A stretch of DNA of 9,078 bases from an uncultured Solobacterium sp. GTDB lineage: Bacteria; Bacillota_I; Bacilli_A; Erysipelotrichales; Erysipelotrichaceae. The notes beneath the pieces are model-generated. The model made no database searches. It was not told the DNA's origin and saw nothing but the letters and a program-made list of their open reading frames with translations. Below, piece after piece: positions 1-7,447 of this stretch. The stretch is taken from positions 1 to 9,078 of the forward strand of contig CALBKL010000050.1 in NCBI GenBank assembly GCA_937895985.1, in the 5' to 3' direction. The position numbers and the translations under genes are program-made. How positions within the stretch are numbered: the first letter of the stretch is position 1; each line of letters begins with the position of its first letter.

Positions 1-768
1 TACTCTTAAATTATTTCCATTACTATCTTGTAATTTACCGTCAATCTTAAAATATGTCCCAACAACTGCAGCATCTGCACACTTTAATTTGGATTCTATT
101 GTTTCAGGTCTACATCCTGTATTCGCTAACACTGCAACACTTGGACATGCATCTTTAACGCATTGAATTAAATTTTCATTAACATCTTGTCCTGCCGCAC
201 TAGCAGATATACATAATCCATCTGCTCCCGTTTTGAACACTGTCGATTTTGCGATTTCAGCCAGTTCTCGTGTATCTAAATTCTTGTCAGACTCTGGATT
301 AATAAAATAAAGCATCTTTAGATTAGCTAAATGTAGTTCCGTTTTTCTTCTTAAGAGTTTAGAAATGTCATTATTATAAAAGCCACCATCCCCAACATAC
401 ACACCCGAGAACGTACCTCTACAAAAATCAGCATCTACAGCTCTAGCAAGTTCCAATGTCGCGGTTCCATCAGATATAGCATCAACTCCAAAAGGAACTG
501 TAATATCTTTTTTCAGTTCTCCAATAATTCTTGCCATACATGCAACAGTAACATAATCCATTTTTCTTTGATATGGAAAACTAAACTCATTTGATATTAA
601 TACTGCATCTACTCCACCATCAATTAGTGATTTTAGATCCATTCTTGCATGTTCAACAATTATATCTAGACTATCACTAGAAGTATATCTTGGATCTCCA
701 GGCAATGCGTCTAGATGAAGCATTCCTATAATGACTTTATCTTTGTGCCATAAATCATTCATCCACAT
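1..768 (-). CDS. BtpA/SgcQ family TIM-barrel protein (3' end beyond window)
   Basis: The frame is open for 256 codons from ATG at 768 to the window edge with no stop. Motifs follow the BtpA/SgcQ family in order: IGMLHLDALPGDPRY at residues 14-28, GGVDAVLISN at 51-60, GVDAISDGTATLELARA at 94-110, a glycine-rich GVYVGDGG near 122-129, and a C-terminal ADAAVVGTYFKIDG at 231-244. Family members are about 260-280 residues, so only the last few residues should be missing. ATG 768 is preferred over ATG 762 because AGAAGGA, inside the end of frlC, lies about 8 bases upstream. The gap to the frlC stop is 2 bp, so translation is probably coupled. The family is named after a photosystem I biogenesis factor and E. 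coli SgcQ from a sugar gene cluster; its reaction is not established. By context it should act on an intermediate or side product of the frl pathway (inference). The family call is confident; the role is unknown. Confidence 0.88.
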   Translation of the reverse strand, partial: MWMNDLWHKDKVIIGMLHLDALPGDPRYTSSDSLDIIVEHARMDLKSLIDGGVDAVLISNEFSFPYQRKMDYVTVACMARIIGELKKDITVPFGVDAISDGTATLELARAVDADFCRGTFSGVYVGDGGFYNNDISKLLRRKTELHLANLKMLYFINPESDKNLDTRELAEIAKSTVFKTGADGLCISASAAGQDVNENLIQCVKDACPSVAVLANTGCRPETIESKLKCADAAVVGTYFKIDGKLQDSNGNNLRV

Positions 769-770
769 AT

Positions 771-1583
771 TTATAGTCCTTCTTTTAAATTATCAATTGC
801 TAGTTTTGCGTAAATACTAGGTTCATTTAGATATTTTGTTACTAACTCAATTGTTACTGTCTTATCATATCCACTCTGACTTAGTTCTTGCATAAAATTC
901 TTTAACGGCAAATTACCGTAGCCCGGACAATAATGATCTTCGGATTGTCCGTCACTATCAACAATATGCATATGTACTAACTTATTTCCAAGCTTCTTAT
1001 TAAACGAAATTATATTCTCCCCTTGAATATATGGGACAACAATATCATTCATTCCATAAAAATACGGTGAATTAAAATGATTACATATTTCTAGTAACTG
1101 ATTTGATGTAGTAGTAACATTGGATTCATAAATTGTTAATGGTTCATACACAATTTTTATACCAACTTTTTCTGCATACGCTATTACCTTCTCTAAACTA
1201 TCATATAAACGTTCTTTTATTATTTCTTCAGTAGCTTCAAACCCAGCATGCCCAGCTGAGATTAAGGTGTATTCTGCCCCAATAGCTTTTGCAAAATCTA
1301 AAGATTTATATACATATTCCAAAGAATTATCACGCATGCTTTCATCTTCCCACATTAAATTAAATGGATATGCGTTTAATTCTGGTGTATATACAGTTAC
1401 AGGCATATTATATTTCTTTATTAATTCAATGATTCTATTTGTACATATTTCAAGATCATAAGGATATGCATGTGGTCTTGCACCCCATAATTCAATATAG
1501 TCATATCCAAATCTCTGTGCATCTTGAAATGCCTTTTCAATATCAAATCTTTGGTATCCGCATGTAAATAACCCAAATTTCAT
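771..1583 (-). CDS. frlC: Fructoselysine 3-epimerase
   Basis: This 270-aa protein belongs to the xylose-isomerase-like TIM-barrel (AP endonuclease 2) superfamily. It interconverts psicoselysine and fructoselysine, feeding the C3 epimer into the FrlD/FrlB route in the cytoplasm. Segments recalled from E. coli FrlC are almost unchanged: MKFGLFTCGYQR at the N-terminus, IELWGARPHA at 30-39, YTLISAGHAG at 105-114, EPLTIYESNV at 147-156, HIVDSDG at 206-212 and ELVTKYLNEP at 246-255. By analogy with D-tagatose 3-epimerase, the metal ligands are probably E147, D180, H206 and E246. Length matches the family. AGGAGA at 1591-1596 sits 7 bases before the ATG. It is separated from frlB by 121 bp holding a large palindrome, and is followed after 2 bp by the BtpA/SgcQ gene. 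Substrate is inferred from similarity plus the complete frl neighbourhood. Confidence 0.95.
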   Translation of the reverse strand: MKFGLFTCGYQRFDIEKAFQDAQRFGYDYIELWGARPHAYPYDLEICTNRIIELIKKYNMPVTVYTPELNAYPFNLMWEDESMRDNSLEYVYKSLDFAKAIGAEYTLISAGHAGFEATEEIIKERLYDSLEKVIAYAEKVGIKIVYEPLTIYESNVTTTSNQLLEICNHFNSPYFYGMNDIVVPYIQGENIISFNKKLGNKLVHMHIVDSDGQSEDHYCPGYGNLPLKNFMQELSQSGYDKTVTIELVTKYLNEPSIYAKLAIDNLKEGL

Positions 1584-1651
1584 AAAATTCTCTCCTATCT
1601 ATCTTTATGAAAACTGATGTTTCTCTACCTATTAAAAATATGATATAAAAC

Positions 1652-1684
1652 ATAAATATTATCGGTTAAACCGATAATATTTAT
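1652..1684. repeat. 33-bp perfect palindrome between frlB and frlC
   Basis: Two 16-base arms (1652-1667 and 1669-1684) are exact reverse complements around a single central A. The GC-richest part is the core TATCGGTTAAACCGATA (1659-1675). In RNA of the operon strand it forms a stem of about 14 bp with a 5-base loop, but no uninterrupted U-run follows, so it is a poor intrinsic terminator. Possible roles are an mRNA-stabilising or processing hairpin that sets frlC expression apart from frlB, or a repressor operator for an internal promoter. The 121-bp gap holding it is the only sizeable gap in the operon. No small gene is seen there. Confidence 0.85.
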
Positions 1685-1704
1685 TATTTATCTCAAAAAT
1701 TATG

Positions 1705-2766
1705 TTAATAATCAAACTGACGGTAATATCTTCTAATACTTAAAGGATGTCTTAAGAACTTTTCCATGTATGCATCCACACGATTGTTAACTGCATGCAT
1801 GACAAGATGGGATATACTACCACGATATTCTTGCTTAATTCCGCTCAATTCAAATTCTTTTGTATCAATAATGACGTAATTGGCATTTACTTGAGGCAAG
1901 AATCTTGCTACTCTTTCTGATAATGGTCTTTGTTCATCTTCGCCAATGAATAAGGTAATTGGTGTATCCTTTACTATGATTTCTTGCATTCCGTGAAAAA
2001 ATTCAGGAGAACTAATAGACTTTGTTCGTATCCACATTTGCTCTTCCCAATAGCACATTGCATAGGAATATGTTGCACCATACTGATTACCTGCACCTAT
2101 AAAATAGTGTGGTAAATCTGGATGTTTATCCAAAAATTCTACTTTTTGTTTAGCATAGTGATATGCCCATGCATCTACTTGCTTTTCTACATTAACTAAT
2201 ACCTTTGCTAAATTTTCTTCCATGTTTTGGTTATAGTCTTCATATTCGGAAAACTCACCATTTTTAAACATAAAATAATTTGCTGTCATATAAAATTTTA
2301 ACTGCTCATTTTTCGGATACAAAATTAGGTAATCTTGTTTATCCGGTTGCGTTAAAACTGTATTTGGGGTATCAATAAAACTAAATACCTTTCCACCAAT
2401 TTCATGTACCTTATCTACAAGTTCAATCATTTCTAGTGTATTACCAGATACAGATGATAAAATTGCAATTGATTTGTTAGTAAACCGTCTGTTCCCCGTT
2501 GTTAGAAATTCTGCTGCGTTTTCTACATAGACAGGCAATTTACTCCTACCACGCATATATACTTCAACCTGCATTGCGGAAGCATATGTTCCTCCTATAC
2601 CAATATAGAAAATATTATCAAATCCTTCGTTCCAAATTTGATCAATAATTTTTTCAATATCTTTTCGTAGTGCTAAAGCACCATTTACACTTTTTAAATC
2701 TTCATCTTCATGAAAGTTACGGAGATTAGCACCTTCGTCTTCTTTCCATAAATTTGTTGTTATCAT
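1705..2766 (-). CDS. frlB: Fructoselysine-6-phosphate deglycase (SIS domain; FrlB/FraB family)
   Basis: This 353-aa protein has two sugar-isomerase (SIS) domains, roughly residues 35-150 and 205-340. The family cleaves 6-phosphorylated Amadori adducts to glucose 6-phosphate and the free amino compound. Visible signatures are FYIGIGGTYASA at 53-64, SVSGNTLEMIE at 105-115 (phosphosugar-binding serine/threonine loop), GAGNQYGATYSYA at 224-236 and PEFFHGMQEI at 254-263, ending HPLSIRRYYRQFDY, which resembles the ends of E. coli FrlB and Salmonella FraB. The Glu and His reported as catalytic in FraB, 16 residues apart, align with E242 and H258. The middle and C-terminal parts look slightly closer to FraB (fructose-asparagine) than to E. 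coli FrlB, but FrlC and FrlD next door favour fructoselysine. AAAGGGAG at 2776-2783 lies 9 bases before the ATG; the esterase stop is 18 bp upstream. The deglycase class is solid; the exact amine is inferred. Confidence 0.9.
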   Translation of the reverse strand: MITTNLWKEDEGANLRNFHEDEDLKSVNGALALRKDIEKIIDQIWNEGFDNIFYIGIGGTYASAMQVEVYMRGRSKLPVYVENAAEFLTTGNRRFTNKSIAILSSVSGNTLEMIELVDKVHEIGGKVFSFIDTPNTVLTQPDKQDYLILYPKNEQLKFYMTANYFMFKNGEFSEYEDYNQNMEENLAKVLVNVEKQVDAWAYHYAKQKVEFLDKHPDLPHYFIGAGNQYGATYSYAMCYWEEQMWIRTKSISSPEFFHGMQEIIVKDTPITLFIGEDEQRPLSERVARFLPQVNANYVIIDTKEFELSGIKQEYRGSISHLVMHAVNNRVDAYMEKFLRHPLSIRRYYRQFDY

Positions 2767-2784
2767 ATCTAATCTCTCCCTTTC

Positions 2785-3564
2785 TCAATATAGTTTAAAG
2801 TGATCAATATCATATTTTTCAAAATATTGTAGAGCTTTCTGTATTGCAATATCCCATACAGGCCACTCATGATCACCACTTAACTCTCGATAAGTAATAT
2901 CTATCTTATTCTTTGCAAATCCATAGAACTTACGATTGCTCTCAATCAAGAAATCCTCCGTTCCACAGATCTGAATAAGAGATGGGTAAATATTATTTGA
3001 ATCATGGTCTAGATATTTATAGATATCAAAATAATCTTTTTGATTAATTATTCTATCTATTTCCGTCGTATCCATCTCTTCGAATATCTTATCCTCAACC
3101 ATGCAACGCAATTCTTCTAAATGAATTACAGGAGACAAAGCCGCAATTGATGTGTATTGACTTGGATAGGTCATACCAATCTTTAGCGCTCCATAGCCAC
3201 CCATACTTTCTCCTGCAATAAAAGTATTTTCTTTTTGTGTAGGTATCTTAAACCACTGCTTTAGATAATTAGGAAGTTCTTCAGCAATATATTTTGCATA
3301 ATTAATCCCATCTATATTTGTATAAAAACTTCTTCCTACTTCAGGCATAACAATAATATAGCCAAATTTCTTTGCGTAATATTCTAATTTTGTAAAACGC
3401 AGCCACTCCTCAGCATTTCCAGATAAGCCATGTAAGAGATACAAAATTTTATATTGCCCATTCTTGATTGGTGTTACATCATTCGAATTATCAGGCATTA
3501 AAATATTGCAGTTTGTTGTCAACTTTAACGCAGTGGAATAAAATGTCATTCTGATAATTGCCAT
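2785..3564 (-). CDS. Alpha/beta-hydrolase esterase (esterase D / tributyrin-esterase-like) within the frl operon
   Basis: This is a 259-aa alpha/beta hydrolase of the putative-esterase family that includes S-formylglutathione hydrolases and the lactococcal tributyrin esterase EstA. The triad is clear: nucleophile S120 in GESMGGYGA (118-126), D204 in ICGTEDFLI (199-207) and H232 in SGDHEWPVW (229-237). The oxyanion motif LLHGLSGNAEEW is at 43-54. No signal peptide is seen, so it is probably cytoplasmic. Its ATG directly follows the frlD TAG with no gap, and its SD (GGAG, complement of 3573-3576) lies inside the end of frlD, so the two are translationally coupled. It is not part of E. coli frlABCDR. 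It may remove an acyl group from modified Amadori compounds (inference); a general detoxifying esterase is the alternative. The fold and catalytic type are firm, the substrate unknown. Confidence 0.88.
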   Translation of the reverse strand: MAIIRMTFYSTALKLTTNCNILMPDNSNDVTPIKNGQYKILYLLHGLSGNAEEWLRFTKLEYYAKKFGYIIVMPEVGRSFYTNIDGINYAKYIAEELPNYLKQWFKIPTQKENTFIAGESMGGYGALKIGMTYPSQYTSIAALSPVIHLEELRCMVEDKIFEEMDTTEIDRIINQKDYFDIYKYLDHDSNNIYPSLIQICGTEDFLIESNRKFYGFAKNKIDITYRELSGDHEWPVWDIAIQKALQYFEKYDIDHFKLY

Positions 3565-5825
<2,261 letters not shown>

Positions 5826-5838
5826 TTACATATATGTA
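5826..5838. promoter_or_regulatory. Candidate operator between the divergent promoters
   Basis: TACATATATGTA (5827-5838) is a perfect 12-bp palindrome and shares the ten bases TTACATATAT with the near-palindrome at 5764-5781. It lies just upstream of the frlA -35 and directly abuts the -35 of the GntR promoter, so a protein bound here could affect both. The motif is AT-rich, so a chance palindrome cannot be excluded. Confidence 0.45.
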
Positions 5839-5839
5839 T

Positions 5840-5869
5840 TTGATAAAAAGTATATAAAGTTGTTAAAAT
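5840..5869 (+). promoter_or_regulatory. Promoter of the first GntR gene, probably giving a leaderless mRNA
   Basis: TTGATA (5840-5845) and TAAAAT (5864-5869), each five of six to consensus, are separated by 18 bp. A start 7 bases after the -10 falls at about 5876, the A of the ATG itself. No Shine-Dalgarno sequence is present before that ATG, which agrees with a leaderless transcript. Confidence 0.5.
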
Positions 5870-5875
5870 AAGTTC

Positions 5876-6580
5876 ATGAAAGTTATGACTTTGGATATTA
5901 TGATCAGTAATGAACTTCGGCAATATATCGCTGATCACCATTTGAAATATAGAGATAAACTTCCAAGCGAACGTGAACTATGTGAATTATTCTCAATTCA
6001 GCGTTTGACGCTCCGGTCTGCTATGAAAATTTTAGAAGAAATGGGAATTATTTATGTGGTACCTAAAATTGGTTATTTTGTTGCTAAACAACGTATTACA
6101 AAAAATGTTAATACTATTCGTCTCATATCAGAAATAATTAAAGATAATGCATCTACATACGAAACGAAATTATTGAAGTTTGTTGAGATTGAAGCTGATA
6201 AATATTTATGTCGAGAGACAAATTTACCACTTGGTACTAAGTTTTTTGAAATTAAGCGTTTACTAATTGCCGATCATGAGCCAATATGTATGGATTACTG
6301 TTTCATTCCTACAAATTTAGCACCCGAGTTAATAGATTATAAATCTTATATTGAAAATTTAAATGATATCTTAGTAGAAAAATTTAACATTAAATTCTTT
6401 AGAACCACGCAAAGAATTCGTGTTATCGAGGCAGAAAGTAGCTATCGCGATGCATTAGAACTTTCTAGTAATGCACATGTAGCATTATTATCCGGATGCA
6501 TCTATGATAATCACAATCATGTTGTTGCATTTACCGAAAGCTATATGAAATATGAACGCTTTTCATTTGAATTATTTTAG
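5876..6580 (+). CDS. GntR-family (HutC/UTRA) transcriptional regulator 1
   Basis: This 234-aa regulator has an N-terminal winged helix (about residues 5-70, with KLPSERELCELFSIQRLTLRSAM at 28-50 as the recognition region) and a C-terminal UTRA ligand domain of the HutC subfamily (about 90-230). The domain ends in the usual VVAFTESYMKYERFSFEL pattern. It is divergent from frlA and is a natural candidate for the frl repressor, with an Amadori compound or its phosphate as effector (inference). It differs from its neighbour in lacking the common PLYxQL start. Unlike the other genes here it has no Shine-Dalgarno sequence; its ATG coincides with the predicted transcription start. Met9 (ATG at 5900) is a less supported alternative start. 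The stop overlaps the SD of the next gene. The family is certain; the regulon is inferred from position. Confidence 0.88.
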   Translation: MKVMTLDIMISNELRQYIADHHLKYRDKLPSERELCELFSIQRLTLRSAMKILEEMGIIYVVPKIGYFVAKQRITKNVNTIRLISEIIKDNASTYETKLLKFVEIEADKYLCRETNLPLGTKFFEIKRLLIADHEPICMDYCFIPTNLAPELIDYKSYIENLNDILVEKFNIKFFRTTQRIRVIEAESSYRDALELSSNAHVALLSGCIYDNHNHVVAFTESYMKYERFSFELF

Positions 6581-6585
6581 GTGAT
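6579..6585 (+). promoter_or_regulatory. Ribosome binding site that sets the start of GntR regulator 2
   Basis: AGGTGAT matches the 16S anti-SD over seven bases and lies 4 bases before ATG 6590. It overlaps the TAG stop of the preceding gene and includes the GTG at 6581, so that GTG is part of the ribosome binding site rather than the start codon. Confidence 0.75.
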
Positions 6586-6589
6586 ATTT

Positions 6590-7330
6590 ATGAACTACCA
6601 AATTCCTTTGTATATCCAATTAAAAAATTTAATCATCCAACGTATTAAAGATGGCGAATATTTACCAGGAGAAAAAATACCTAGTGAGCGTGAAATGTCT
6701 TCCCTCTATCATATTAATCGCATGACAGTTAAACATGCTATCAATGCTTTAATTGACGAAGGATATTTATTTCGAGTAAAAAACAATGGTACTTTTGTTA
6801 CAAAAAAAATTACAAATAAAATTTTATATTTAAATGATCATTCTACAGGTAAAAGTATCGGCCTGGGAGCTTTTATAAATAAACATGGCTTAACACTAAA
6901 AAACACTATCTTAGAAGAGGGTATCATTAAAGACCAAACTTATATTGAAAAGAAACTTAATTTAGAGCACAGTGAACAAATATATGCATTACATCGTTTG
7001 CGTAAAATTGATAATGAAAGTATTGCTCTTGAATACTGTTATCTTCCCTTCAAATATTTTGATGATATCCAAGATCATGATTTTTCAAAAGCCTCACTCT
7101 ATGACTACATGAAACAAAAGGAACATTTCCCAATTTCATTTGAGCAAAAACTAACTATTCAGAAAGCCTTCCACCCAATCACTAAAATTATGGATATATC
7201 TTCTGATAGTTACATCTATAACCTTGAATATATTGGTCATGATACAAGTGGAAATGTTGTTGAATTTACGACATCCTATATGCCATGCGATAAAGCTGAG
7301 TATGGATTCGAAACTTTTAAATCAGAATAA
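6590..7330 (+). CDS. GntR-family (HutC/UTRA) transcriptional regulator 2
   Basis: This protein is 246 aa when started at ATG 6590. The winged helix is canonical: IPLYIQLKNLIIQRIKDGEY (5-24), LPGEKIPSEREM (25-36), NRMTVKHAINALIDEGYL (43-60) and NGTFV (66-70). A UTRA effector domain follows (about 90-240), including ALEYCYLPF and VVEFTTSYMP. A GTG at 6581 would add three residues but is part of the SD, so 6590 is preferred. It is translationally coupled to the preceding regulator and probably shares its mRNA. Either regulator could be the FrlR equivalent; this one has the more typical N-terminus. The pair may control frl and the downstream amidohydrolase-like gene separately, or form heterodimers (inference). 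Confidence 0.9.
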   Translation: MNYQIPLYIQLKNLIIQRIKDGEYLPGEKIPSEREMSSLYHINRMTVKHAINALIDEGYLFRVKNNGTFVTKKITNKILYLNDHSTGKSIGLGAFINKHGLTLKNTILEEGIIKDQTYIEKKLNLEHSEQIYALHRLRKIDNESIALEYCYLPFKYFDDIQDHDFSKASLYDYMKQKEHFPISFEQKLTIQKAFHPITKIMDISSDSYIYNLEYIGHDTSGNVVEFTTSYMPCDKAEYGFETFKSE

Positions 7331-7352
7331 TCTGTAATTTATTTATTTTTTA

Positions 7353-7361
7353 TGCTATATT
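7353..7361 (+). promoter_or_regulatory. Possible extended -10 promoter for the amidohydrolase-like gene
   Basis: TGCTATATT carries TG one base before TATATT (five of six to TATAAT). No convincing -35 is visible at the right distance. Start would be near 7368, immediately before the second copy of the 29-bp motif. The evidence is modest, and read-through from the GntR genes is also possible. Confidence 0.35.
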
Positions 7362-7368
7362 CAAGTCA

Positions 7369-7397
7369 GCATATACACTTTAAACAAATTTCTCTGC
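7369..7397. promoter_or_regulatory. 29-bp composite motif, copy B (upstream of the amidohydrolase-like gene)
   Basis: GCATAT (7369-7374), ACACTTTAAAC (7375-7385) and TCTCTGC (7391-7397) repeat the three words at 5731-5759. The overall length is the same 29 bases, but the central word is shifted by 2 bases. It follows a possible -10 at 7356-7361 and precedes a hairpin. A shared regulator-binding site linking this gene to frlA is the simplest reading. Confidence 0.5.
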
Positions 7398-7400
7398 ACT

Positions 7401-7426
7401 AAGCATATATATTTATATGCTTTTTT
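7401..7426 (+). terminator. AU-rich hairpin with U-run in the amidohydrolase leader (terminator or attenuator)
   Basis: AAGCATATA (7401-7409) pairs perfectly with TATATGCTT (7414-7422) across a 4-base loop, and the T-run continues to 7426. It has the form of an intrinsic terminator, but the stem has only two G-C pairs. It could end the GntR mRNA. Since only about 20 bases separate it from the next start codon, any promoter for that gene should lie upstream and read through it, which suggests attenuation. Confidence 0.6.
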
Positions 7427-7447
7427 GGCTTTTACCCAGGAGGAGAA

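Noticed and set aside
1267..1461. 64-aa open frame on the plus strand inside frlC
   Set aside because: It is antisense to a firmly identified epimerase, has no ribosome binding site and shows no family resemblance.
1652..1684. Intrinsic terminator ending the operon after frlB
   Set aside because: No uninterrupted U-run follows the stem in the operon direction, and frlC directly downstream belongs to the same pathway.
6581..6589. GTG start for GntR regulator 2, adding three residues
   Set aside because: The GTG is part of AGGTGAT, the best SD match for ATG 6590, and the GntR N-terminus (NYQIPLYIQL) fits the family from the later Met.
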